From VXYL01 sp964348085 (GTDB lineage: Bacteria; Pseudomonadota; Gammaproteobacteria; Pseudomonadales; Azotimanducaceae), in the NCBI GenBank assembly GCA_964348085.1, contig CAYGBI010000006.1, positions 1 through 64,000 of the forward strand: a stretch of 64,000 nt of DNA. Direction: 5' to 3'. Positions within the stretch are counted from its first letter, which is position 1; each line of letters starts with the position of its first letter. The notes beneath the pieces were generated by a model. The model was not told the DNA's origin, did no database searches, and saw nothing but the letters and a program-made list of their open reading frames with translations. Positions 34,150-42,159 of the stretch are shown here, in pieces. The translations under genes were made by a program, and so were the position numbers.

Positions 34150-34701
34150 TTGCGTATTGCGGCAGTCGTCCTCGCCGCCGGCGCCGCCCGCCGCTTCGGC
34201 AGCGACAAACGCCTGTACTTGCTGGACGGCACGCCCATGCTCGCCCGCACGCTCGCCGTCTACCGAACCGTGTTCGCCGATGTGGGCGTGGTCGTTCGAC
34301 CCGGTAAACCCACCGTCGCGAAGTTGGTACGCGCCACCGGCTGTCGAGTCGTCGAAGCGGCCGACGCGCGGCACGGTCAGTCCCGTTCGCTTGGCGCCGG
34401 CGTGCGCGCGATGGCGGACTTCGACGCCTTGGTCGTGGGCTTGGCGGACATGCCGTTCGTGCAAGCAGCTACGCTGCGTTCGCTCGTCGCAACGATGCGC
34501 GCCCACCCGGAGCACATCGCACGCCCGCGCCACGGCGGCCGTCCCGGCAATCCGATCGGCTTTCCGGCGTCGTACTTTGGTGCGTTGACGAGCATCACCG
34601 GCGACATCGGCGCCCGTGAGGTGGTCGCTGCGAGCGACCAAGTGATCCTCTTCGACGCCGAAGACGCCGGCGTACTTCGGGACGTCGATTACCCAATCTA
34701 G
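34150..34701 (+). CDS. MobA-like NTP transferase (molybdenum cofactor cytidylyl/guanylyltransferase family)
   Basis: 183 residues, TTG start directly after the XdhC-like stop. The N-terminal nucleotide loop is AAVVLAAGAARRFGSDKRLYLLDGTPML, VVGLADMPFV carries the metal-binding aspartate, and GRPGNPIGFPASYF matches the NTP_transf_3 group used for the final cofactor nucleotide addition (MocA/MobA). The pairing with XdhC is a known module for xanthine-dehydrogenase-like enzymes and favours a MocA-like cytidylyltransferase. The target enzyme is not in the window. Confidence 0.8.
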   Translation: MRIAAVVLAAGAARRFGSDKRLYLLDGTPMLARTLAVYRTVFADVGVVVRPGKPTVAKLVRATGCRVVEAADARHGQSRSLGAGVRAMADFDALVVGLADMPFVQAATLRSLVATMRAHPEHIARPRHGGRPGNPIGFPASYFGALTSITGDIGAREVVAASDQVILFDAEDAGVLRDVDYPI

Positions 34702-34875
34702 CGGATCGGGACCGTACCTGCCGCAGGTGGACAAGTGCGTGAGTCGGTGCGCTCGCAGTTTGTGCATTAGCCTGCGAAACAGTGCGACACTTCGCCCGTT
34801 GACAGCCCAAGGGCCAGTGCTTGAAGCGAAGGACGCTGGGCTGATCGAGCAACTCATCCAACGGGAGGTGCGGCC

Positions 34876-35046
34876 GTGCCAAACCTGAAAGTGAAACAGA
34901 TCGGCGCTGCCGTGGCCGTGCCGGTGTCCGACACTGGGGCGGTTAGCTGCACGGCTGTCGATCCGTTCGAAGCGAAACTGATCGAAGAAGGCACGTTGCT
35001 CGCCGCGACCCACAAGGACGGCGATTGCGGCGAAGACGGCAACTGG
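34876..35046 (+). pseudogene. Probable N-terminal part of the ankyrin protein, out of frame by one base
   Basis: GTG 34876, with GGGAGG eight bases upstream, opens MPNLKVKQIGAAVAVPVSDT and continues to EDGNW. One added G in the GGGG at 35045-35048 would join it in frame to the ankyrin array (NWGTSLHVAARVND), giving a complete protein with a proper start. The frame as given drifts into unrelated sequence and stops at 35124. This is either a real frameshift or a homopolymer error. Confidence 0.55.
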
Positions 35047-36251
35047 GGACGTCCCTACACGTTGCGGCAAGAGTCAACGACGTCCCGGCCGTCGGCGCCT
35101 TCCTCGCGGCTGGCGTCGGCGTGAACGCCGAGGACGAGGACAGTCGGATGTCCCTGCACTTCGCGGCAGAACACAACGACGCTGCGGCCGTCGCCGCCCT
35201 ACTCGCGGCTGGTGCCGACGCGAATGCCAAGGACGAGACTGGTCGGATGCCCCTGCACGTCGCGGCAGAATACAACGACGCTGCCGTCGTCGCCGCCCTC
35301 CTCGCGGCCGGCGCCGACGTGAACGCCGAGGACGAGAACGGTCGGACGCCTCTGCACTCCGCGGCGGAATGCGACAACGCTGCGGTCGTCACCGCCCTCC
35401 TCGCGGCCGGCGCCGGCGTGAACGCCGAGGACGAGGACGGTTGGACGCCTCTGCACCTCGCGGCGAGATTCGACGACGATGCGGTCGTCGCCGCCCTCCT
35501 TGCGGCCGGCGCCGACGTGAACGCCGCGGCCGAGGACGGTGGAACGCCTCTGCACTCCGCAGCGAGCTCCGATGCGGTCGTCGCCACCCTCCTCGCGGCC
35601 GGCGCCGACGTGAACGCCGCGTATGAGAACGGTGAGACACCTCTGCACTCCGCAGCGAGCTCCGCTGCCGGCGCTGCGGCCATCGTCGCCCTCGTCAAGG
35701 CTGGCGCCGACGTGAACGCCAAGGACGAAGACCGCAGGACGCCTCTGCACCTCGCGGCGGAATGGAACGACGCTGCGGTCGTCGCCGCCCTACTCGCGGC
35801 CGGCGCCGACGCGAACGCCGAGGACGAGGACGGTTGGACGCCCCTGCACCTCGCGGCGAGCGCCAACCACGCTGCGGGCGCTGCGATCGTCGCCGCCCTC
35901 GTCAAGGCTGGCGCCGGCGTGAATGCCGAGGACGAGAACGGTCGGACGCCTCTGCATTACGCGGCGAGCAACAACCACGCTGCGGTCGTCGCCCTCCTCG
36001 CGGCCGGCGCTGGCGTGAACGCCGAGGACGAAAACGGTCGGACGCCCCTGCACGACGCGGCGGAGTCCGACGACGCGGCGGTCGTCGCCGCCCTCGTCGA
36101 GGCTGGCGCCGGCGTGAACGCCAAGGACGAGAACGGTCAGACGCCCCTGCACCTCGCCACAACAAGAGCCAACGACGCTCCGGCCGTCGTCGCTGCCCTC
36201 GTCGAGGCAGTCGTCACTGTCCTCGTCGAGGCAGGGGGCCGACGTGAATGA
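35025..36251 (+). CDS. Ankyrin-repeat protein, twelve repeats
   Basis: As sequenced, 408 residues from a poor TTG start. Twelve consecutive 31-36-residue ankyrin units follow the pattern TPLHLAAxxNDAAVVAALLAAGADVNAEDENG. The units are nearly identical in DNA as well as protein, showing recent expansion. The true N-terminus is probably at GTG 34876 in another frame (missing G at 35045-35048). The C-terminus likewise: removing one G from GGGGG at 36234-36238 restores GADVNDIPDAFFEPAASL and carries the protein to a TAG at 36388. Ankyrin arrays bind proteins; in host-associated bacteria some are exported effectors, but no secretion signal is visible. Confidence 0.8.
   Translation: MRRRRQLGTSLHVAARVNDVPAVGAFLAAGVGVNAEDEDSRMSLHFAAEHNDAAAVAALLAAGADANAKDETGRMPLHVAAEYNDAAVVAALLAAGADVNAEDENGRTPLHSAAECDNAAVVTALLAAGAGVNAEDEDGWTPLHLAARFDDDAVVAALLAAGADVNAAAEDGGTPLHSAASSDAVVATLLAAGADVNAAYENGETPLHSAASSAAGAAAIVALVKAGADVNAKDEDRRTPLHLAAEWNDAAVVAALLAAGADANAEDEDGWTPLHLAASANHAAGAAIVAALVKAGAGVNAEDENGRTPLHYAASNNHAAVVALLAAGAGVNAEDENGRTPLHDAAESDDAAVVAALVEAGAGVNAKDENGQTPLHLATTRANDAPAVVAALVEAVVTVLVEAGGRRE
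35034..36210 (+). repeat. Tandem array of about 99-bp ankyrin-coding units
   Basis: Twelve units of 93-108 bases share blocks such as GGCGCCGACGTGAACGCC and ACGCCTCTGCACTCCGCGGC. Two adjacent units differ at only a few bases. The array invites slippage and recombination, and may be mis-assembled in copy number. Confidence 0.85.
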
Positions 36252-36324
36252 CATTCCCGACGCCTTCTTCGAGCCGGCGGCGTCCCTTGGTGCAGTACGG
36301 TGGGCCGCCGTCGGAGGTGGGGCC

Positions 36325-36411
36325 GGTCCGCGTCGCGAAATCCGACAGGGTGGTCGCGCGGCTGGGCTGAAGGCAAAAGGCGCGCCGTAGGCAACGGCTC
36401 TTGTGGCGTCA
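36325..36411 (-). repeat. Dispersed structured repeat, copy 5 (degenerate)
   Basis: Read on the minus strand it starts TGACGCCACAAGAGCCGTTGC and continues GCCTTCAGCCCAGCC, most like copy 6. The TGA is the stop codon of nadK. The left end is diverged. The repaired ankyrin frame would stop inside it at 36388-36390, so it lies between two convergent genes. Confidence 0.55.
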
Positions 36412-37308
36412 GCGGTCCCTACGGTCGGAGAGCCGCGACGCCCAATCCAGTTTGCTGCGGCAAGACTCGTAGAAGTTGTGCCCGAGCGGGAACGCCAACC
36501 GCAGGAGATGCGGGTGCTTTTGGATGCGCACCTCGTCATTGCCCGTCAAGTCGCGGTCCACCTGCGAGTCGCAACTCACCTTGGGCGTCGTCGCGTCGTC
36601 GCCAATGCGTACGGTGATGCGGGAGTCGCCGGGCACCACGAGCGGGCGCGACGTGAGCGTATGCGGGAACATGGGCACGATTACCACCGCGTTCAGCCGC
36701 GGATGCATGATCGGCCCGCCGGCGGACAGCGCATAGGCGGTGGAACCCGTGGGAGTGGAAATGATTAGCCCGTCCGAGCGCTGCTCGTAGACGAACTCGT
36801 CATCGACAAACAGGCTGAAGTCCATCATCCGCGACATGCTGCCGGCGTGTACCACGACGTCATTGAGCGCGACCGCGGCGGCATCTACCGGCGCGTCGTT
36901 TCCCGAGTCGCCGCGATGCACGCGGGCTTCGAGCAGGAAGCGCTCCTCTACGCCGTACGCGCCGAGCAGCACGGCGCCGAGCTTGTCGGCGATCTGCTCC
37001 GGCGAGACATCCGCCAAGAAGCCCAAGCCGCCCCGATTGACCCCCAGCACCGGCACGCCGGAGTGGGCGACATCGCGTGCAACCCCCAAAATGCTGCCGT
37101 CGCCGCCGACCACCACCACCAGTTCAACTTCGTCGCCAATCACGCCGCGCGGGACGCCGCAAGGCCGCCCGAGCATGGCCGCGGTGGCGGTCTCCAGCAC
37201 CACTTCAACGCCGTTGCGCTCGAGTGTGGCGAGCACGACGGCCAACGAGTCGGCGACTTGGGCGCTCCCCGTGCGCCCAACCAAGGCGACGCGGCGAAAC
37301 GCCGACAT
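36409..37308 (-). CDS. nadK: NAD kinase
   Basis: 299 residues. Makes NADP from NAD and ATP. The catalytic motif GGDGSILGVAR is present (VVVVGGDGSI), followed by VLGVNRGGLGFLADVSPEQI, ALNDVVVHAG, DGLIISTPTGSTAYALSAGGPI and DRDLTGNDEVRI, all in the normal order and spacing for bacterial NadK. Its stop codon is formed by the end of repeat copy 5. It is convergent with the ankyrin gene. Confidence 0.95.
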   Translation of the reverse strand: MSAFRRVALVGRTGSAQVADSLAVVLATLERNGVEVVLETATAAMLGRPCGVPRGVIGDEVELVVVVGGDGSILGVARDVAHSGVPVLGVNRGGLGFLADVSPEQIADKLGAVLLGAYGVEERFLLEARVHRGDSGNDAPVDAAAVALNDVVVHAGSMSRMMDFSLFVDDEFVYEQRSDGLIISTPTGSTAYALSAGGPIMHPRLNAVVIVPMFPHTLTSRPLVVPGDSRITVRIGDDATTPKVSCDSQVDRDLTGNDEVRIQKHPHLLRLAFPLGHNFYESCRSKLDWASRLSDRRDR

Positions 37309-37432
37309 CCTGCCCCTCCGTCAATTCGGCTTACCCTAGCGAGTATAAGCGCCGCGATTCGGCCCCCGTGTGGCGATGGCATACTTTCCACCGGCTGGCA
37401 GCCGAACGTTTCGCCTCGACTTGGGATCACCG

Positions 37433-38272
37433 ATGGACACCGCTCGCGAACCGCGCCAAGACTTCCAAGAGGACGACACTCGCATCGCGAAAGCCCTCGA
37501 CGGCGAGGCCGTGTGGCGGAAGATGCGCCAAGAGGCCGCAGCGAAGGCCGCCGAGGAGCCGATACTCGGCAGCTACTTTCACGCCACCGTCCTGAACCAC
37601 GACAGCTTCCGCTCTGCCCTTTCCTTCCGCTTGGCCAGCAAGCTGGACAATCCCATGCTGCCCACCATGCTCATCCGCGATGTCATCGGCGAGGCGATGG
37701 CGGACGACGAGGACATTCTCGACGGCGCCTTGGTGGACATCGTGGCCACCTATGTCCGCGATCCCGCGTGCGAGGACTTATCGACGCCGTTTCTGTTCTT
37801 CAAGGGGTACCACGCCCTGCAGGCGCATCGCGTCGCGCACTGGCTTTGGCGACAAGGCCGACACACGCTGTCGCTGTTTTTCCAGAGCCAGATCAGCGTC
37901 GGCTTGGGCGTGGATATCCATCCGGCGGCGCGACTGGGGCGCGGCATTCTTATCGACCACGCCACTGGCATCGTCATTGGCGAGACCGCCGTTGTGGAAG
38001 ATGATGTTTCGATACTGCACGCCGTCACCTTAGGCGGCTCCGGCAAAGCCACCGGAGACAGACATCCCAAGGTGCGCCACGGCGTGCTATTGGGCGCCGG
38101 CAGCAAGGTGATCGGCAATATCGAAATCGGCATCGGCGCCAAGGTCGGCGCCGGCAGCGTGGTGCTTGAAGACGTGCCGGCGCACGTCACCGTCGCCGGG
38201 GTGCCGGCCAAAGTCGTCGGCATGCCGAAGGACGAAACCCCCGCGTTCGGCATGGATCACAGTCTCAAGTGA
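37433..38272 (+). CDS. cysE: Serine O-acetyltransferase
   Basis: 279 residues from ATG 37433 (E. coli CysE 273). It acetylates serine with acetyl-CoA, the first step of cysteine synthesis. The N-terminal helical domain (SALSFRLASKLDNPML; DILDGALVDIVATYVRDPA) precedes the left-handed beta-helix: DIHPAARLGRGILIDHATG, VIGETAVVEDDVSILHAVTLGG, GSKVIGNIEIGIGAKVGAGSVV. The C-terminal tail that mediates cysteine feedback or CysK binding is present but ends HSLK rather than the usual isoleucine. It stands alone, without iscR or cysK. Confidence 0.93.
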   Translation: MDTAREPRQDFQEDDTRIAKALDGEAVWRKMRQEAAAKAAEEPILGSYFHATVLNHDSFRSALSFRLASKLDNPMLPTMLIRDVIGEAMADDEDILDGALVDIVATYVRDPACEDLSTPFLFFKGYHALQAHRVAHWLWRQGRHTLSLFFQSQISVGLGVDIHPAARLGRGILIDHATGIVIGETAVVEDDVSILHAVTLGGSGKATGDRHPKVRHGVLLGAGSKVIGNIEIGIGAKVGAGSVVLEDVPAHVTVAGVPAKVVGMPKDETPAFGMDHSLK

Positions 38273-38482
38273 GGTCCATCGGGCCTCGAAAAGTAGCGGG
38301 ATTCCGCCAAAGAGTCGCCGAAGTGGCGAAATAGACGGCTTCAGACACGAGCACATACCCTCGCACAAGGAGCAAAATCAATAGGTTGTGGAGGCCACTC
38401 CACATACATGCCGCCAACGACATCAACTGGCACGACTTATGCCAATGTCTCTCTGACCATCCACACCACTGGAGCATTCGCC

Positions 38483-38764
38483 ATGTCCGCCCTCGCCACC
38501 ATCTTGCTCGTCATTGGCATCATCGGTGTGATTTTGCCAATCGTGCCGGGCATCCCGTTCCTTCTCGCCGCCTTGGTGCTGTTCACGGTCAACAGCCCGG
38601 GGCTCCGTCGGCGGCTGCTGAACTCGCCCCGATTCGCACGCCCCTTCCAACGGTTGGACGACTGGTTCTCAAAACCCGGCGCCGATGGGCTGAGTTCGTG
38701 GGAGCGGTTGAAGCTCAAGGTGCTCTCCACGATCGAGTTCCTGCTGCCTCGGTCGAGACGTTAA
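38483..38764 (+). CDS. Small membrane protein, DUF454/YbaN-like
   Basis: 93 residues from ATG 38483, with GGAG eight bases upstream. A single long hydrophobic region ATILLVIGIIGVILPIVPGI then PFLLAALVLFTVNSPGL resembles the glycine/proline hairpin of the YbaN (DUF454) family, which reads GVxLPxLPTxPF. It then has a basic amphipathic stretch (RRRLLNSPRFARPFQRLDDWF). Function unknown. It is 28 bases before the ELM1-like gene. Confidence 0.55.
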   Translation: MSALATILLVIGIIGVILPIVPGIPFLLAALVLFTVNSPGLRRRLLNSPRFARPFQRLDDWFSKPGADGLSSWERLKLKVLSTIEFLLPRSRR

Positions 38765-38792
38765 CGCCTCCCGCTTTCCGGGCTAGGCGAAG

Positions 38793-39731
38793 ATGGCGAC
38801 AAGCGCTGGCCGTCGCTTGGTCGTGTGGCGACTGGTGGACGGCAAACCCGGCCACGAGAAACAGTCCGCCGGCTTGCTGCAAGGCATTGAAGCGTTGGTG
38901 CCCACGGAAGTCTACGACTTCGACATGCGCTTTAAGGCCTTGCTCTGGCGGCAAGTTCGGGGCCATGCCCGAAACGGCGTCGTAGACGTGCCGCCGCCGC
39001 ATTTGATCTTGGGCGTCGGACACCGAACGCATCTGCCGCTCTTGATCTCCCGCGCCGTGTGCGGCGGCAAGAGCGTGGTGTTGATGAAACCGACCTTGCC
39101 GCATCGGTTGTTCGACTTGATCTTCGTGCCCCGCCACGACCGCTACCGCCGACGCGGCAATCTGGTGGAGACGCGGGGCGTGGTCTGCCCTTCGCTGGAG
39201 AATCGCAAGGCGCCGACCGCCGGCTTGATCCTTCTCGGCGGCGCCAACCGACACTTCGAGTGGTCGAACGCCGACGTGGCCGCGCAAGTCCGAGCCATCG
39301 CCGCCGCTTCCCCCGCCGTGGCTTGGCAGGTGTGCGACTCGCGCCGCACGCCATCCTCCTTCGGCGAGGTATTGCCCGGTATCGCCAACCTTCGCTTTCG
39401 ACCGTGGCGGACGCTTCAGTCGGACTTCCTCGAGCAGGCGCTCGCCCGGGCGCGCTACGTGTGGGTGACTGCGGACAGCGCGTCCATGCTCTACGAAGCC
39501 CTCTCCACCGGCGCCCAGGTTGGCGTTATCGCCTTGGCGGCGAAGAATCCGCTCCGCGACAACAAACTCGCCCGCGGCATACGCCTATTGCTTGCGCAAG
39601 GCCACGTCTTCTCCACCGCCGACGGCTTCCGCCTGCAAGACAGCCTGCTGCCGCCGCATTTCTATCCCGAGAACAAGCGCTGCGCCAAAGTAGTGGTCGA
39701 CCGGCTCTTGGCGCCTCGGGCGAGTTCCTAA
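38793..39731 (+). CDS. ELM1/GtrOC1-like family protein
   Basis: 312 residues. The opening RLVVWRLVDGKPGHEKQSAGLLQGIEAL, then LILGVGHRTHLPLLISRAVCGGKSVVLMKP, LILLGGANRHFEW and YVWVTADSASMLYEALSTGAQVGVI match the bacterial members of the mitochondrial fission ELM1 family, a GT-B-like fold. In bacteria a role in envelope polysaccharide synthesis has been suggested, not shown. Its 3' end overlaps the FkbM-like gene by four bases, tail to tail. Confidence 0.8.
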   Translation: MATSAGRRLVVWRLVDGKPGHEKQSAGLLQGIEALVPTEVYDFDMRFKALLWRQVRGHARNGVVDVPPPHLILGVGHRTHLPLLISRAVCGGKSVVLMKPTLPHRLFDLIFVPRHDRYRRRGNLVETRGVVCPSLENRKAPTAGLILLGGANRHFEWSNADVAAQVRAIAAASPAVAWQVCDSRRTPSSFGEVLPGIANLRFRPWRTLQSDFLEQALARARYVWVTADSASMLYEALSTGAQVGVIALAAKNPLRDNKLARGIRLLLAQGHVFSTADGFRLQDSLLPPHFYPENKRCAKVVVDRLLAPRASS

Positions 39732-40447
39732 GCGGCTGCCGTGGCCCTCGCGAACACCAGTTGGTGAGCGCAGGAGAAGGCCAAATCCAAGGCAAAGCCG
39801 CAGTCGAACAGATGCCGCACGAGCGCCACCGAACGGGGGTAGCCGATCGTGCGTTCGTAAACATCCACTAAAAGGACGCGCACCTGCGCGAAGTCGTCAA
39901 TGCCGGTCAGCAGCGCGTGCTCCGCACCCACCACATCCACGTTGGCCACCGTGACCCGGCGCTCGGTCAATAGCGTCGCCAAATCCAAGGTCGCGACCCG
40001 GATCGGCTCGATTCCGCCCGCACGCGGGAAACAGGAAGAAGCGCCGAAAGTGGCGTTGGGAAAGAAATCCGTTTCTTTCGAGTCCCCTGCGGCCGCCGCG
40101 GCTTCGATCAATTCGATGACGCAGCCGTTGGCGGCGAAGTTGCCGAGCGCGAGCGTGATGGCCGAAGGATCCGCCTCCACCGCCACGACATGCTCTTGGC
40201 CAACCATCGACGAGGCGAACAGCGCGGTCAGGCCGAGACCCGCCCCCAAATCGAGAAACACGTCGTTGGGCTCGACTTTGCTGGCTAGCTGCCGGACTTT
40301 GCGACGCTGGTAGCGGCCTCGGTAGAGCATTCGCTTGGTGTGCGCATCGAGCGTCGAGGCGACCGAGAGCCGAAAGCCGTGCAGCGCCACCCGCCTCGGC
40401 GACACGACCCGCCGCCATACCTTGACGAACTGACCGGATGCGGACAC
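39728..40447 (-). CDS. FkbM family methyltransferase
   Basis: About 239 residues from GTG 40447; the frame is open further upstream but that part overlaps the divergent TPR gene. S-adenosylmethionine-binding motif I is VFLDLGAGLGLTALFASSM, followed by HVVAVEADPSAITLALGNF, the FkbM strand RVTVANVDVVGAEHALLTGI and a C-terminal LVDVYERTIGY. The family methylates hydroxyls on sugars or small molecules. Proximity to the ELM1-like gene hints at polysaccharide modification. Confidence 0.75.
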   Translation of the reverse strand: MSASGQFVKVWRRVVSPRRVALHGFRLSVASTLDAHTKRMLYRGRYQRRKVRQLASKVEPNDVFLDLGAGLGLTALFASSMVGQEHVVAVEADPSAITLALGNFAANGCVIELIEAAAAAGDSKETDFFPNATFGASSCFPRAGGIEPIRVATLDLATLLTERRVTVANVDVVGAEHALLTGIDDFAQVRVLLVDVYERTIGYPRSVALVRHLFDCGFALDLAFSCAHQLVFARATAAA

Positions 40448-40448
40448 G

Positions 40449-42074
40449 GTGCGAACAGCGGCTCGGCGACTGAAGGGTGCGGTGAAAGTGCGTTGTGCGA
40501 ATTGTAGCTCTGCACCAAGCGCCGCACGCGCGCTCGCGCGGTGGTGGTCGATCCTGCTCTGCAGCGCCGCGCTCCACGGTGCGCCGGCGATGCAGCCAAG
40601 CCCTAGCGTGGACGCGGGACTCATAGAACAGACTCTGCGCGCCGCCTATGCCGCGGTGGATGGCGACCTCGCTCGACTCGAAGACCCGAAGGCCCGTGCC
40701 GACACGGTGGGACGACTCGCCATGCTGCACCATGCGCAAAACCACCTCGCGGCCGCGGCGGAACTGTATTCGCAGGCAATCCGGGAACACCCTGCGCCCC
40801 GCTGGCACTACTTGCACGCGGTGACGCTCGCCGAGCTCGGCCGTATCGACGCCGCCATCGCCGAGTACCGACGTGCGCTCGCCACTGAAGACAATCCGCT
40901 ATTTTGGTATCGGCTTGGCATCGCGTTGCTCATGCAGGGCGACCATGACGCCGCCACAAGGACACTCGCCCAAGCGCTCGAAGGCATGCCGGCGTCGGCG
41001 GCGGTGCTCGCCGAACTCGGCGAGGCCGCCATGGCCGCCGGCGACTGGCCACGCGCCAAGGCGTGGCTGGAGAAGGCCGCCGCCGTTGAACCAAGCGCCG
41101 GACGCATCGCTTATCGGCTAGCGCTGACCTATCGGCAGTTGGGCGACCACGACCGCGCACGACAGTGGTTCGAGCGACGTAATGACACGCCGCCGCCCAT
41201 TGACGACCCGCTCCTGCTTGCCGTTGCGGAACTGGCCTTGAGCGCGAAGTTCTTTCGCGACGCCGGTGACCGGGCTTGGCGACGCGGCGAGCGCGAGGAA
41301 GCGCTAGCGGCATACGGCAACGCCGCTCGCTTGGCGCCAAGGGACACCCACATCGGCCTCGCCTATGCCTCGGCGCTCGGCGAACTCGGCCAAGAAGACG
41401 CCGCGCTGCGCGAGGTGCGGCGCGTCCTCGCCATCGATCCGGACAGCGCCAGCGGCTGGTACCTGCTCGCACGACTGCTTACGGCGCAAAACAACATTGA
41501 CGAAGCGCTGACCGCGGCCCGGCAGTCCCTCGCGCTCGCCGACGACGAAACAACGCGCGCCCTGCATGGCGCGTTGCTGATGCGTAGCGGCCGTTTCGAC
41601 GACGCCGCCCGCGAGTACCGCAGCTTGTCCGCCAAGCGGCCCGACGCCGCCTACTACCACTACTGGTTGGGCATGGCCCGGCTTGCCGCTGGCGACTGCG
41701 GCTCCGCGCGCCCGGCGCTCGTCGCGGCGCTTGCTCGGCAAACCAATTGGGGGCAAGCGCACATCGCCTTGGCGCGAGCCGACGCGCTATGCGGCGACGA
41801 CGCGGCGCGGAGTTCGGCCCGACGACGCGCCAAGAGGCTCGTCGAGGCGAGCGACGATGTCGACACGCGCATCACCCTCGCGTTCGCCGAACTCGCCGCC
41901 GGCGACGGGGAGGTGGCGCGAGCGTTGGCGCAGCGGGCGTTGCCGCACGACGACGCCAAGATGCTGCTCGACGCCATTGATCGAGGTGAACGGCCCGCCC
42001 GGCCATTCGCCCCGGGGTCGGCTTGGTGGTTGCCGCAGGAACTGCGTCGAACCGAGCGAACCGGCGACGAATAA
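40449..42074 (+). CDS. TPR-repeat protein, predicted exported
   Basis: Up to 541 residues; the start is uncertain (GTG 40449 or GTG 40482). A hydrophobic stretch WWSILLCSAALHGAPA looks like a signal peptide with a long basic n-region. The rest is at least ten tetratricopeptide units (for example AELYSQAIREHPAPRWHYLHAV and RRVLAIDPDSASGWYLLARLL), ending in APGSAWWLPQELRR. Such superhelices bind other proteins. It is the first gene of the run leading to the large CRTAC1-TPR lipoprotein (86 bases downstream) and the multiheme cytochrome. Confidence 0.75.
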   Translation: MRTAARRLKGAVKVRCANCSSAPSAARALARWWSILLCSAALHGAPAMQPSPSVDAGLIEQTLRAAYAAVDGDLARLEDPKARADTVGRLAMLHHAQNHLAAAAELYSQAIREHPAPRWHYLHAVTLAELGRIDAAIAEYRRALATEDNPLFWYRLGIALLMQGDHDAATRTLAQALEGMPASAAVLAELGEAAMAAGDWPRAKAWLEKAAAVEPSAGRIAYRLALTYRQLGDHDRARQWFERRNDTPPPIDDPLLLAVAELALSAKFFRDAGDRAWRRGEREEALAAYGNAARLAPRDTHIGLAYASALGELGQEDAALREVRRVLAIDPDSASGWYLLARLLTAQNNIDEALTAARQSLALADDETTRALHGALLMRSGRFDDAAREYRSLSAKRPDAAYYHYWLGMARLAAGDCGSARPALVAALARQTNWGQAHIALARADALCGDDAARSSARRRAKRLVEASDDVDTRITLAFAELAAGDGEVARALAQRALPHDDAKMLLDAIDRGERPARPFAPGSAWWLPQELRRTERTGDE

Positions 42075-42159
42075 GGGCAACGGCACGTACCGGCGCTGAT
42101 CTAATCTGTGTGATATATAGCCGCCGCGTAGCACCGCAACCACCACCTAGGAGTCGGCC

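Noticed and set aside
35034..36210. Regularly spaced repeats as a CRISPR array
   Set aside because: Units are about 99 bases, have no unique spacers and encode ankyrin repeats in frame.
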